Counted from the first letter of the stretch, positions 55,926-64,000 are shown. The stretch: DNA of 64,000 bases from Maricaulis maris (GCF_003634045.1 NZ_RBIM01000008.1:62001-126000); one strand, 5' to 3'. The notes: generated by a model not told the origin, from the sequence alone. Translations and numbers: made by a program.

Positions 55926-56799
55926 ACAGGGCGCTGTCGACCGGGTGTTTCAACCCGTCGCTCTCCAGCCATTTCGCGGTTTCAATCAACTTGTCCAGGT
56001 CCAGCCCGGTCTCGAACCCGCCGCGCTCGAGCATGTATACCACGTCCTCGGTCGCCACATTGCCGGTCGCGGCCGGCGCAAACGGGCAGCCGCCAATGCC
56101 GCCGACCGAGGCATCGATGACATCAACCCCCGCCTCGACCGCCGCGTAGATATTGGCCATCGCGGTATTGCGCGTGTTGTGGAAGTGCATGCGGATCTTC
56201 ATGTCACCGCTTTCGGCGCGCACAAGATCCAGCATACGGCGGACCGCCCACGGGTCGGCGACACCGATCGTGTCACCCATGGCAAACTCGGATGCGCCGG
56301 CGGCGCGGGCCCGGGCGGCAAGGCGGGCAACGACCTTGGGGTCGACCTCGCCGTCAAAGGGATCACCGAAGGCGACCGACACCGTCACCGAGACCGGTAC
56401 GCCCTCATCATGGGCGAGAATGGCGATACGGTCGAACAGGTCAGCGGTCTGGTCCGGCGTCGCGTTCTGGTTCTTCAGACCGAAGCCGGGCGAGGCGACC
56501 ATGACGTAATTGACCTCGTCGCAGCCATTCTCCAGCGCCCGCCGCATGCCGCGTTCATTGAGCGCCAGGCCGATATATTTCACCCCGTCCTGCCGCGGCA
56601 CGCGCTGCATGACCGCATCGCTGTCGGCCATCGCCGGTACCAGCTTGGGATGGACAAAACTCGCCGCCTCCATGCGCCGCACCCCGGCCGCGATCAGACG
56701 CTCGACGAACTCGATCTTGCTGTCCGTCGACATCATCGCCGGATCATTCTGCAACCCGTCGCGCGGTCCGACTTCAACGATCTCAATCTTGCGGGTCAT
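55891..56799 (-). CDS. Hydroxymethylglutaryl-CoA lyase
   Basis: 302-residue TIM-barrel: VEVGPRDGLQN, the metal pair HFHNTRN, and catalytic GGCPFAPAATGNVATED. It cleaves HMG-CoA to acetyl-CoA and acetoacetate at the end of leucine breakdown. Overlaps the glycosyltransferase end by 35 bp tail to tail, and the upstream ArnT-like stop by 17 bp, so translation may be coupled to that gene despite unrelated roles. Confidence 0.95.
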   Translation of the reverse strand: MTRKIEIVEVGPRDGLQNDPAMMSTDSKIEFVERLIAAGVRRMEAASFVHPKLVPAMADSDAVMQRVPRQDGVKYIGLALNERGMRRALENGCDEVNYVMVASPGFGLKNQNATPDQTADLFDRIAILAHDEGVPVSVTVSVAFGDPFDGEVDPKVVARLAARARAAGASEFAMGDTIGVADPWAVRRMLDLVRAESGDMKIRMHFHNTRNTAMANIYAAVEAGVDVIDASVGGIGGCPFAPAATGNVATEDVVYMLERGGFETGLDLDKLIETAKWLESDGLKHPVDSALSRAGGFPKPAD

Positions 56800-58672
56800 T
56801 GGGGGTGTCCTCGTTGGTCAACGGGTTCTGCGGCAGGCTATCAGAGGCACAATACGTAAAGGCAATGGCAAGGACGGTATTGGTGCCGCGCGCATAATTC
56901 GTACCGGCTGCAAGTGTCCGGTGACATATCCGCAGGGCCGCGAAGCGCTCCGCCAATGGTTGGATGTCGGACCAGGCAAGCGTGGATGGGTGTGTCAGAT
57001 AGGACCGCAACTCCGCATCCCGCGACAAGTCCAGCACTACCATCGTCGGTTCATCCCGGCCTTCAGCAAAGGCCAGGACCTCTTCGGTGGTTCCCAGCAC
57101 CGTGTCTGTACCCAGAGAGAAAGCGAGGCTGGGTTCGGTGAAACTGGAGGCGGTCACGATCTCATCCGGCGACAGGCCGGTGATGGTTTCGGAATAGGCC
57201 CGCGCCGCGCGGACCTGATCGGCCAGTCGGACCGCATAGGCCTCCGCAAAACTGCCGCTTCGGGCCGCGATATGCCAGCCGAAGCCGGACAGCACCGCGA
57301 AGACAAGGGCCAGAACGCCGGGTCGCAGGCGATCGGATACCAGGGCGGCCACGGCGAGCGCCAGGAAGATGGCGAGACCGGCGAAAACCCGGGCAATGGC
57401 GCCCATGTCGTAGCCGAGCTGGAAACCGCCCTCAAAGCCGGCCCCGGCCAGCCGGATCGCATCCCAGTTCGCATTATTGCCATAGGTGATGAAGACATAG
57501 GGCAGGAAGATTGCGAACACCCCCGCACCGATAGCAAACAGGGTCCAACTTGCCCAACGTTGCCAGCGAGCGGCCTTGGCCAGCTCGACCAGACCCCAGC
57601 CAGCGGCCAGCGCCAGCGCGGGGTAAACCGGCAGCACATAGTGCGGCAGCTTGGTCGGCAGGATTTCGAACAGGAGCCAGGTCGGGATCGCCCAGGCGAT
57701 CAGGAAACGGGCCGCGCCTGCCATCCGGTCGTCACCACCTAGGAGGGCCGAGACGATCCGCCCGGCGCCGGGAATGAGAAACAGGGTTGCGGGGAAGAAG
57801 ACCAGGGGAAGAACCAGAAGATGATACCCGGGAAGACCCCCATGTCTTTCGTCGGCTGAAACCAGCTTGGGCACCAGGTCATCGCCCAGCGCGTCGCGCA
57901 GGAAACCACCCTCTGTCGCAATCTGGATCGAAATCAGCCAGGGCGTGACGATGAGGATGGCGAGCAGCGGTCCCCACCAGACCAGCACCGGTTTCAGCCA
58001 GGCAATCCGCCGTTCCCAGATCACGAGTGCCGCAACGGTCAGTCCCACCACCATCGGCGTAACCGGTCCCTTGATCAGGATACCGGCGCCCAGGCTCGCC
58101 CAGAACAGGAGGCCGGTTCGCCAGCCCGGATTTGTCCCGCCGCGGACATTGGCCAGAGCCGCCATGGCCAGGGTGGTACAGCCGACCAGCATCGCATCGG
58201 TCTTGGCGATACCGCCCTCGATCCCCAGAAGGACTGTCGTGGCAAACAGGGCCGCACCGGCAAAGGCCGCTTCGCGTCCGACCAGGCGCTGACCGCCCCA
58301 GAAACAGGCGAGGGCCGCGAGGATCGCACCGAGCACGGAGGGCAGGCGATAGGCCCAGATCTGGCGGTCATCCGCGTCGGAGACGAGGGCCACGGCGGCG
58401 GCCTGCAGCCAATGAATGCCGACCGGCTTCTTGTTGCGCGGCTCGTCGAGATAATTGATCTCGATGAAGTTCCCGCTCTCCAGCATCTGGGCGGTGGCCT
58501 GGGCGTAGCGGCTCTCGTCGCGGTCGATCGGCGGCAGGGTGAAAATGCCGGCCATGGCAGACAGGGCAGCGAGCAGGCCGATGATCCACCAGGCGCGGAT
58601 ACCGCGAGCCAGATCGGTCAATGTATTTCCTCCGCTCATCCCGCCATCATGCCGGTCGGCGACGCGGGGCAT
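56783..58672 (-). CDS. ArnT-like integral membrane glycosyltransferase (PMT family)
   Basis: 629 residues, about twelve membrane helices. The acidic motif after helix 1 (PPIDRDESRYAQATAQMLESG, interrupted here at family Asp-Glu) and the NKKPVGIHWLQA segment are typical of lipid-A aminoarabinose transferases and relatives. The C-terminal part is periplasmic. Substrate sugar unknown. ATG 58672 has GAGGGA six bases upstream. It is divergent from a polyprenyl-phosphate sugar synthase-like gene, a natural partner. Confidence 0.88.
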   Translation of the reverse strand: MPRVADRHDGGMSGGNTLTDLARGIRAWWIIGLLAALSAMAGIFTLPPIDRDESRYAQATAQMLESGNFIEINYLDEPRNKKPVGIHWLQAAAVALVSDADDRQIWAYRLPSVLGAILAALACFWGGQRLVGREAAFAGAALFATTVLLGIEGGIAKTDAMLVGCTTLAMAALANVRGGTNPGWRTGLLFWASLGAGILIKGPVTPMVVGLTVAALVIWERRIAWLKPVLVWWGPLLAILIVTPWLISIQIATEGGFLRDALGDDLVPKLVSADERHGGLPGYHLLVLPLVFFPATLFLIPGAGRIVSALLGGDDRMAGAARFLIAWAIPTWLLFEILPTKLPHYVLPVYPALALAAGWGLVELAKAARWQRWASWTLFAIGAGVFAIFLPYVFITYGNNANWDAIRLAGAGFEGGFQLGYDMGAIARVFAGLAIFLALAVAALVSDRLRPGVLALVFAVLSGFGWHIAARSGSFAEAYAVRLADQVRAARAYSETITGLSPDEIVTASSFTEPSLAFSLGTDTVLGTTEEVLAFAEGRDEPTMVVLDLSRDAELRSYLTHPSTLAWSDIQPLAERFAALRICHRTLAAGTNYARGTNTVLAIAFTYCASDSLPQNPLTNEDTPNDPQD

Positions 58673-58747
58673 GAGAAATCCCTCGCGTCTTCACTGAAAC
58701 CCGGTATGTAACGGGCATCCCGTATTCGCAAGCTCAAGCAGACACCT

Positions 58748-59494
58748 ATGAGCCCTTCCGACCAGACCGTTCCCGAAATCTCCGTTGTTGTCCCGGCCTA
58801 TAACGAGGCCGGCAATGTCGTGCCGCTGGCCCGCGAAATCGCGGCCGCGCTGGATGGACGGTCCTTCGAAATCCTGTTCGTCGATGATTGTTCGAAGGAT
58901 GCGACCCGCCAGGAGCTGATCGACGCCAAGGCCGAATTGCCGATGTTGCGCGTGATCGCGCATCGTCACAATGCCGGTCAGTCCCGCTCGGTTCGCACCG
59001 GTGTGATGCAGGCGCGTGGCGCCATCATCTGCACGCTCGATGGCGATGGCCAGAACCCGCCTCAGGACCTGCCGACGGTGATAGATGCGCTGACCCGGGA
59101 TGACGCGCCGGAAAACCTGGCCCTGGTCGGAGGCGACCGCTCGGCCAACCGTCAGGACTCGGCCTGGAAGAAATTCGCCTCGCGCTTCGGCAACGGCCTG
59201 CGCAAGGCCATGCTGAATGATAATTGCAATGACACCGGATGCGGCCTCAAGGCCTTCCGGCGCTCGGCCTATCTCGCCCTGCCTTTCTTCGACCATCAGC
59301 ACCGTTTCCTGCCGGCCTTGATGATCCGTGAGGGTTATGTCTGCGAATTCCGGCCGGTCACCCATCGCCACCGCATGATCGGAACGTCGAAATATACGAA
59401 TTTTGGTCGTCTTTTCGCCTCACTGACAGACATGATGGGTGTGATGTGGTTAAATTCACGCGCCCGCAATTCGCGCGGCAGTGATGAATTCTGA
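58748..59494 (+). CDS. Dolichol/undecaprenyl-phosphate-sugar synthase-like GT2
   Basis: 248 residues: ISVVVPAYNEAGNVVPLARE, LFVDDCSKDATRQ, the DxD-type CTLDGDGQNPPQDLP and DTGCGLKAFRR. DPM1/ArnC-type enzymes make a polyprenyl-phosphate sugar on the cytoplasmic face, the donor for ArnT-type transferases. No C-terminal membrane helices are seen, so it is a DPM1-like short form. The 75-bp intergenic space must hold both divergent promoters. Confidence 0.88.
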   Translation: MSPSDQTVPEISVVVPAYNEAGNVVPLAREIAAALDGRSFEILFVDDCSKDATRQELIDAKAELPMLRVIAHRHNAGQSRSVRTGVMQARGAIICTLDGDGQNPPQDLPTVIDALTRDDAPENLALVGGDRSANRQDSAWKKFASRFGNGLRKAMLNDNCNDTGCGLKAFRRSAYLALPFFDHQHRFLPALMIREGYVCEFRPVTHRHRMIGTSKYTNFGRLFASLTDMMGVMWLNSRARNSRGSDEF

Positions 59495-59550
59495 TTATGG
59501 TTTGAAAGAAGCGAGTCTTTTGCCCGCTTCACAACCGGGGAGAGTGATGC

Positions 59551-60039
59551 ATGGCCGGAGGCGGGGATAACGGCGTATTGTTAGGTATGACGGCAGCCAA
59601 CCAGGCCCGACGGGGCGGCAGCCGTGGCAATGGGGGAGGTTCCATGTTCAACGTATTTCCACTTCTGATCATTCCGGTGATCATCTATGCCATCGTCGCC
59701 TACACAACGGGCGCCGACATGAGCACACAGGTTTTCTCGGTGCCGATGGTGTCGGGCAGCCTGCCTTTGTCGAAGGGTGATCTTCTGGTCATCCTGGGCA
59801 TGATCATGCTCTTCATGGAGCTGATCAAAGCTGCCGGATCAGGCACCGCCACGATCATCAATCATGGCCTGTCCATGATGATCTTCGTGATCGCGATGGC
59901 GCTCTTCCTGCTGGTCGGTCATTTTTCGACCTCGACCTTCTTCCTGCTCATGCTGATGACGCTGATGGATACCGTTGCCGGTTTCGTCGTCACCATCGTG
60001 GCAGCCCGTCGCGACCTCGCGGTTGGCGACGGCGGCTAG
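59551..60039 (+). CDS. Hypothetical four-helix membrane protein
   Basis: 162 residues. A Gly/Arg-rich cytoplasmic N-terminus (about 30 residues) precedes four membrane helices: FPLLIIPVIIYAIVAYTT, DLLVILGMIMLFMELI, SMMIFVIAMALFLLVG and FFLLMLMTLMDTVAGFVVTIV. GGGGAG precedes the ATG. Family unknown to me. Its TAG overlaps the stop of the opposing microprotein gene (CTAG at 60036-60039). Confidence 0.82.
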   Translation: MAGGGDNGVLLGMTAANQARRGGSRGNGGGSMFNVFPLLIIPVIIYAIVAYTTGADMSTQVFSVPMVSGSLPLSKGDLLVILGMIMLFMELIKAAGSGTATIINHGLSMMIFVIAMALFLLVGHFSTSTFFLLMLMTLMDTVAGFVVTIVAARRDLAVGDGG

Positions 60040-60122
60040 AGAAGCACAAAGAGAAGGCTGGCGCCCAGGCTCACATCGAGCCAGAAGCCATAGCGCCGGG
60101 CCTTGGCAACAGCGATTGTCAT
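60036..60122 (-). CDS. 28-residue membrane microprotein, coupled to upstream gene
   Basis: A short frame beginning ATG (60122-60120) inside the TGA of the preceding gene (ATGA overlap) and ending TAG at 60036. Residues 1-10 are basic (MTIAVAKARR), followed by YGFWLDVSLGASLLFVLL, one membrane helix. The overlap and composition argue for a real gene; no homolog is known to me. Confidence 0.6.
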   Translation of the reverse strand: MTIAVAKARRYGFWLDVSLGASLLFVLL

Positions 60123-60448
60123 GCGCGCCGCTCCCACATCGGGGGCGGCGCTTTCTTTGCGCTGGCCTGGGCATAGGTGCGGCGGAAACGTTCAATTTCG
60201 CTGGCTTCGGCCTTGATGCCGCGACGCGGGGCGTCGCCGATGATCTGGACCATGACTTCCGCCGTGGCAGGACGGGCCCTCACAAAAGAGCGGGCGCTGT
60301 CGCGCTCGTTCGATTGCGGGGTCGGGACGGTGACAAGGGCCCGGTCCTGCCGCGGCGGACGATCCTGCGAACCGCGCACACGACTGGCCGGCTCAATACG
60401 CCGGCTGGTCGGGGTCGGGACAGAATATGCGCTGCGGATCGTGGTCAT
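60119..60448 (-). CDS. Hypothetical Arg/Pro-rich protein with CtrA-box promoter
   Basis: 109 residues, basic. The N-terminal 50 residues look disordered (Arg, Pro, Ser, Thr rich); the C-terminal part (ATAEVMVQIIGDAPRRGIKAEASEIERFRRTYAQA) may be helical. GGAGAGGG lies before the ATG. A consensus CtrA site lies 32 bases upstream. It overlaps the microprotein gene by four bases, forming a two-gene unit. No domain recognised. Confidence 0.72.
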   Translation of the reverse strand: MTTIRSAYSVPTPTSRRIEPASRVRGSQDRPPRQDRALVTVPTPQSNERDSARSFVRARPATAEVMVQIIGDAPRRGIKAEASEIERFRRTYAQASAKKAPPPMWERRA

Positions 60449-60479
60449 GCCCTCTCCATCGCAAGCCGGATGCCAACTC

Positions 60480-60494
60480 TTAATGAGAAGTTAA
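60480..60494 (-). promoter_or_regulatory. CtrA box TTAA-N7-TTAA
   Basis: TTAATGAGAAGTTAA matches the CtrA consensus TTAA-N7-TTAA exactly, with the C following the plus-strand half-site. It lies 32 bp before the 109-residue gene and would control it. CtrA is the cell-cycle master regulator of dimorphic alphaproteobacteria (known). Confidence 0.65.
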
Positions 60495-60535
60495 CCACGA
60501 TTCTGGCTGCAAATGCGGCATTTGGGGCAGATGCC

Positions 60536-60567
60536 AAAGCAAAACCGGCCCGCGAGGCGGACCGGTT
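60536..60567 (-). terminator. Intrinsic terminator of phaR
   Basis: On the minus strand the stem AACCGG-TCCGCC/GCGGG-CCGGTT is followed by TTTGCTTT, about 75 nt after phaR. Confidence 0.75.
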
Positions 60568-60639
60568 GGCTCATTTCGGTACGATTTTGTTAACCCTGTG
60601 AACGGGTTGTGCCAGTCGCGGCCGACCGGCGCGCGTCAA

Positions 60640-61269
60640 TCACTTCTTGTCGAGCAGCTGGTCCATCTTGGCCCGCAAGCTGTCGAGTTCCTCGCGCAGC
60701 GCCGAAAGATCCTCCGGCTTGCTGTCCGGCGAGTCGGTTTCCTTGCTATCGGCGGACGTCGTCGCGCCCGATGCCGCACCGGCCTGGAAAGGCGTGAACA
60801 TGCGCATGGTCTGGCCGAACAATTCCATGTTGCGGCGTGTCTGCTCCTCAAGCATCGCCATGGTGGCCTGCGGCGAGCTCATGGCTTCGCTCATCTTGTC
60901 GCGAAATTCTTCCTGCTGTTGCGAAAAGGAATTCATCGACATCTGGAGATAGCCGGGCACAACGCTCTGCAGGCTGTCGCCATAGAAGCCGATCAGCTGA
61001 CGCAGAAAATCCACCGGCAGGAGATTGGCGCCGCGGGATTCCTCTTCAAAGATGATCTGGGCCAGCACGCCGCGGGTCAGATCGTCACCACTCTTGGCGT
61101 CAACGACCTGGAAATCGGTGCCTTTCTTCACGAGGTCGCGAAGGTAGTCCAGTGTCACATACTGGCTGGTCGAGGTGTCGTAGAGGCGGCGGTTCGCGTA
61201 TTTCTTGATCACGATGCCGGCGCCCTTGCCGTTCGATTTGGTCACCAGATACTCCCCTGTTCGCGCCAT
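60640..61269 (-). CDS. phaR: Polyhydroxyalkanoate synthesis repressor PhaR
   Basis: 209 residues. The PHB accumulation regulatory domain is clear: VIKKYANRRLYDTSTSQYVT, DYLRDLVKKGTDFQVVDAKSG, and FLRQLIGFYGDSLQSVVPGYL. The tail is Ser/Asp-rich with a short coiled coil (ALREELDSLRAKMDQLL). PhaR binds PHB granules and DNA, derepressing phasin and synthesis genes when polymer accumulates. Divergent from phaB across 146 bp. Confidence 0.94.
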   Translation of the reverse strand: MARTGEYLVTKSNGKGAGIVIKKYANRRLYDTSTSQYVTLDYLRDLVKKGTDFQVVDAKSGDDLTRGVLAQIIFEEESRGANLLPVDFLRQLIGFYGDSLQSVVPGYLQMSMNSFSQQQEEFRDKMSEAMSSPQATMAMLEEQTRRNMELFGQTMRMFTPFQAGAASGATTSADSKETDSPDSKPEDLSALREELDSLRAKMDQLLDKK

Positions 61270-61415
61270 GAAAAAGTGTCGGGATTGTTTTTCGTTCGAC
61301 TTGGGCGCGTTGTAGTTTCATGTAAGGGTTTACGCGCTCAAGGCGGTGTGCTGCAAGCGCGAACGCAATCGGCGGCAAAGCCGATGCGTAACGGACAGGT
61401 CCGGGGGGAATGATC

Positions 61416-62141
61416 ATGACACGTACGGCGTTGGTCACAGGCGGAACGCGCGGCATCGGTGCCGCCATCAGTACAGCCCTCAAATCGGCTGGCCATACAG
61501 TGGTCGCCAATTATGCCGGCAATGAGGAAAAGGCACGGGCCTTCGCCGATGAAACCGGCATCAAGGTCGTGAAGTTCGACGTCGGTGATTTTGACAGTTC
61601 CGTCGCCGGCTTGGCGGAAGTGGAAGCCCTCGCCGGCGCCCCGGTCGACATTCTGGTCAACAATGCGGGCATCACCCGTGACACCATGTTCCATAAAATG
61701 AGCAAGGCGCAGTGGGATGAGGTGATCAATGTCGATCTCAGCTCCATGTTCAATGTCACGCGCCCGCTGATCGACGGGCTGCGCGAGCGCGGTTGGGGGC
61801 GGGTGATCAACATCTCCTCGATCAATGGCCAGAAGGGGCAGATGGGACAGGTCAATTATTCGGCGGCCAAGGCCGGCGTGATCGGTTTCACCAAGGCCCT
61901 GGCCCAGGAAACCGCTCGCAAGGGCATCACCGTCAACTGCATCACACCGGGCTATATCAATACCGAGATGGTCGCTGCGGTGCCGGAAAAAGTACTGGAA
62001 AGCATCATCGCCGGCATTCCGGTCGGGCGGCTTGGTGAGGCGGGCGAGATCGGGGCGCTGTGTGTCTATCTGGCCAGCGAGGAGGCGGGTTTCGTGACCG
62101 GTTCGACGCTGACGATCAATGGTGGCCAGTATCTCGCCTGA
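61416..62141 (+). CDS. phaB: Acetoacetyl-CoA reductase (NADPH)
   Basis: 241-residue short-chain dehydrogenase: TGGTRGIG (residues 8-15), NNAGITRD, Ser in INISSING, YSAAKAG catalytic Tyr-Lys, and the closing TINGGQYLA. Together with thiolase and synthase it builds (R)-3-hydroxybutyryl-CoA for polyhydroxybutyrate. ATG 61416 is favoured over 61410 because GGGGGG is seven bases before it. Probably under PhaR control. Confidence 0.94.
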   Translation: MTRTALVTGGTRGIGAAISTALKSAGHTVVANYAGNEEKARAFADETGIKVVKFDVGDFDSSVAGLAEVEALAGAPVDILVNNAGITRDTMFHKMSKAQWDEVINVDLSSMFNVTRPLIDGLRERGWGRVINISSINGQKGQMGQVNYSAAKAGVIGFTKALAQETARKGITVNCITPGYINTEMVAAVPEKVLESIIAGIPVGRLGEAGEIGALCVYLASEEAGFVTGSTLTINGGQYLA

Positions 62142-62183
62142 CATGAAATTCAGCTCTGCCCCAAATTTGCCGTCTTGGCGGTC

Positions 62184-62933
62184 ATGATGCGTGTCGGGAT
62201 GACGCGTTGGATTTTGGCCATACTTGTCGCCGCACTCGCTGCGGGCGCTGCAACAGGGATGCAAAACCCCCTGCGCGACCGGCTGTTGCGCAATGAGCGG
62301 ACGCAGCAAGTATCGGGCTGGTTCCAGCGCGCCGACACCGGCGAATTCTTCCTGTTCGACCGCTCCGGCGATGCTGCCCTGCTGCGTGAACGCGATGCGC
62401 CCGACAGTGAGGTTTTGGTCCTCTATCCGGACCGGGCACCGGGTGGCGGTACGGCCTTCATCACCGATACCGGCCGCGAGGTCATCCGGCTCACCGGCCT
62501 GGGTGGCGCGACCTATTTTCCCAGTGCCGCACCGGATGGTGTGATCGCGGATTTCGCCAGTCCGGCCGGTTCGCTGGCACCGGCGCCACGGTCTCCGGAA
62601 GAAGTCCGCGCCAGGGCCGAGCAGCTGGCGAGCCAGATGGCGACCTCACTCGACCGGTCGATCTCGGTTGAATATGCGCCGGCCCCGCGAGCCGGTCTGG
62701 GTGTGCAATACGATACGCTGCATATTATCGGCCTGGCCTTTGACAGCGTGCGTGGCGAGCGTCGGCGTTTGCGCGGCGTCGAACATGTCCGTGTCGCGCT
62801 GGGTGACGCGCCCGCCGCCTATCGCCAGGAAGCGACGCTCGTCGTCGTGATCGCGCCTGGCCTCGGCTATGCCGGAAGGCCGTCCTCTGCATTCATTGGC
62901 CAGGTCCTGCTCAGCGATCCAAGCGCGACCTGA
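62184..62933 (+). CDS. Exported or membrane-anchored hypothetical protein
   Basis: About 249 residues. The N-terminal RWILAILVAALAAGAATGM is a signal or anchor; the rest is beta-rich with an Ala/Arg-rich helix (EEVRARAEQLASQMA) in the middle. No family recognised. Start uncertain among TTG 62175, ATG 62184, ATG 62187 and ATG 62199; none has a strong ribosome site. Its stop adjoins the opposing cupin stop. Confidence 0.7.
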   Translation: MMRVGMTRWILAILVAALAAGAATGMQNPLRDRLLRNERTQQVSGWFQRADTGEFFLFDRSGDAALLRERDAPDSEVLVLYPDRAPGGGTAFITDTGREVIRLTGLGGATYFPSAAPDGVIADFASPAGSLAPAPRSPEEVRARAEQLASQMATSLDRSISVEYAPAPRAGLGVQYDTLHIIGLAFDSVRGERRRLRGVEHVRVALGDAPAAYRQEATLVVVIAPGLGYAGRPSSAFIGQVLLSDPSAT

Positions 62934-63371
62934 TCACGCCGCACCCGGTGACCAGCCCGGCGGGGCCAGCTCAAATCCCTCAAAACGAAAGCCCGGCGCA
63001 ACCGTGCAGCCGACCAGCGTCCAGTCGCCGGTCGAACGCGCGCTTTGCCACACACCTTCCGGAACGACACCCTGCGGCCGTTCGCCATCGTCCAGCCTCG
63101 CGCCCAGGCGCAATGTCTCGACCTTGATCCCGTCGGGGCTGAGGCCCAGTTCCAGGGCGGCACCGGCATGCCAGTGCCAGATCTCCACAGCGTCGACGCG
63201 ATGCCAGTGCGAGCGTTCACCGGCGGCCAGCAGATAATAGATCGCCGTCGAGCGATCGCGGCCCCCGTCCGGGTCTGCGTCGCGCAGGGTCTCGGCATAC
63301 CAGCCGCCCTCGGGATGCGGTTGCAGGCCGAGCGTCTCGATGATTCGGCGGGCGTCTTCAGGCAGGCTCAA
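62934..63371 (-). CDS. DUF985 (cupin_5) family protein
   Basis: 145 residues. The family start QPHPEGGWYAETLRD, TAIYYLLAAGERSHWHRVDAVEIWHWHAG (metal-type His cluster, shown in part), WTLVGCTVAPGFRFEGFELA end. A small metal-dependent cupin of unknown substrate. TTG start overlaps the gloB stop (TTGA), so it is coupled to glyoxalase II. Confidence 0.85.
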   Translation of the reverse strand: MSLPEDARRIIETLGLQPHPEGGWYAETLRDADPDGGRDRSTAIYYLLAAGERSHWHRVDAVEIWHWHAGAALELGLSPDGIKVETLRLGARLDDGERPQGVVPEGVWQSARSTGDWTLVGCTVAPGFRFEGFELAPPGWSPGAA

Positions 63372-64000
63372 AACATATCCTTTCGGCGGCGGATTTCGGC
63401 GAAGACATCGACATCGTCCGCTGTAGCCATGTCCAGGCGGGCGCGGATCGCCGGATCATCGGGGCGTAAAAAGGGATTGGCCGCTTTCTCGGCGCCGATC
63501 GTTGTCGGGACGGTCGGTTCGCCGCGCGCTCGCTCGCCCTCAACCATGGCGGCGTAGACCTGCAGGTCGCGATTGTCAGGGTCAATGCTCAGCGCAAAGC
63601 GGGCATTGGCTTCAGTGTATTCATGGGCGCAGTAAACGCGCGTCTCGTCAGGCAGGGCGGCGAGGCGGGACAGGGAATACCACATGTCGGCCGGTGTGCC
63701 TTCGAACAGTCGGCCACAACCGAGTGCAAACAGGGTGTCGCCGACAAAGGCGATCCCGTCCATTGGCAGATGATAACAGACATGCCCCATTGTGTGGCCT
63801 GGCGTGTAGATCACCTTCGCCTTGTGGCGACCCAGGCTGATGACATCGCCATTCTCAACCTCAACGGAAATTCCCGGGATGCGATGGGTGTCATAGCGCG
63901 GCCCGACGATTTTGGCCCCGGTCAGGGCCTGTATGGTCTCATTGCCGCCAGCATGGTCGAAATGGTGATGCGTGTTCCAGATCTGCGTGATCGTCCAGCC
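63368..64000 (-). CDS. gloB: Hydroxyacylglutathione hydrolase (glyoxalase II), N-terminus outside window
   Basis: The frame runs to the window edge, 211 codons. At the edge it shows THHHFDHAGGN, the metallo-beta-lactamase zinc motif, followed by YTPGHTMGHVCY, FVGDTLFALGCGRLFEG and HEYTEANARFA, the remaining metal and glutathione-binding motifs. It hydrolyses S-lactoylglutathione to D-lactate and glutathione. About 45-50 N-terminal residues are missing. Confidence 0.94.
   Translation of the reverse strand, partial: GWTITQIWNTHHHFDHAGGNETIQALTGAKIVGPRYDTHRIPGISVEVENGDVISLGRHKAKVIYTPGHTMGHVCYHLPMDGIAFVGDTLFALGCGRLFEGTPADMWYSLSRLAALPDETRVYCAHEYTEANARFALSIDPDNRDLQVYAAMVEGERARGEPTVPTTIGAEKAANPFLRPDDPAIRARLDMATADDVDVFAEIRRRKDMF

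Noticed and set aside
61270-61415. PhaR operator in the phaR-phaB gap
   Set aside because: TGC/GCA elements occur but no clear palindrome stands out, so no site was placed.

Overview
The window is a high-GC alphaproteobacterial chromosome segment. It has short gaps, many ATGA-type start/stop overlaps and frequent GTG/TTG starts. The gene set fits a marine dimorphic alphaproteobacterium of the Maricaulis/Hyphomonadaceae/Caulobacterales kind: methionine synthase split into two genes, a canonical CtrA box, PhaR/PhaB, a TonB-dependent receptor beside a PhoD phosphatase, and the fau, ymdB, yebC, ruvCAB, ybgC, tol-pal, tilS, ftsH series. The genus is an inference from gene content, not from a search. 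I found no rRNA, tRNA, CRISPR array, prophage or insertion sequence.

Layout. 1-0.7 kb: end of fau and a small STAS-like gene. 0.7-1.4 kb: a gene-free stretch with a 107-bp palindromic element and several hairpins. 1.4-9.6 kb: the methyl cycle, with metK-ahcY divergent from metF-metH(N)-metH(C) and two related palindromes in the shared control region. 9.6-17.8 kb: ymdB, mannose-1-phosphate guanylyltransferase, yebC, an AGE-family sugar isomerase, pgi and tkt. 17.8-22.1 kb (minus strand): a membrane-anchored beta-propeller, a JmjC oxygenase, and three tandem Tat-exported proteins made of Asp/Gly/Arg repeats, which are the most unusual objects here. 22.4-34.5 kb: ruvCAB, ybgC, an NTF2-like gene, tolQRAB-pal-cpoB, tilS and ftsH. 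34.6-40.9 kb: a lipoprotein, folP, a GST and an SMR exporter, facing an M24 peptidase, a cupin, a TetR regulator and an RluA/RluD-type pseudouridine synthase. 41.0-45.3 kb: TonB receptor plus PhoD phosphatase behind a four-heptamer Pho box. 45.3-47.5 kb: an HxlR regulator divergent from a nitronate monooxygenase-like gene and a GST. 47.6-53.7 kb: a DUF4168 protein, folE, cysS, a NifU-like protein, yidD and thrS. 53.7-59.5 kb: surface-glycan genes (O-antigen ligase/polymerase type, two GT2 transferases, an ArnT-like transferase) with an HMG-CoA lyase between. 59.6-64.0 kb: a membrane protein, a putative CtrA-controlled pair including a 28-residue microprotein, phaR, phaB, an exported protein, a DUF985 cupin and the end of gloB.

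How the genes work together. MetK, AhcY, MetF and MetH form a complete S-adenosylmethionine/S-adenosylhomocysteine/methyl-folate cycle, and fau and folP also serve folate chemistry. Pgi, the AGE-family isomerase and the guanylyltransferase could feed fructose 6-phosphate towards GDP-mannose; a phosphomannomutase would be needed and is not in the window. Tol-Pal with CpoB maintains the envelope during division. The receptor and PhoD look like a phosphate-starvation scavenging unit. The window ends are inside genes (fau at the left, gloB at the right).
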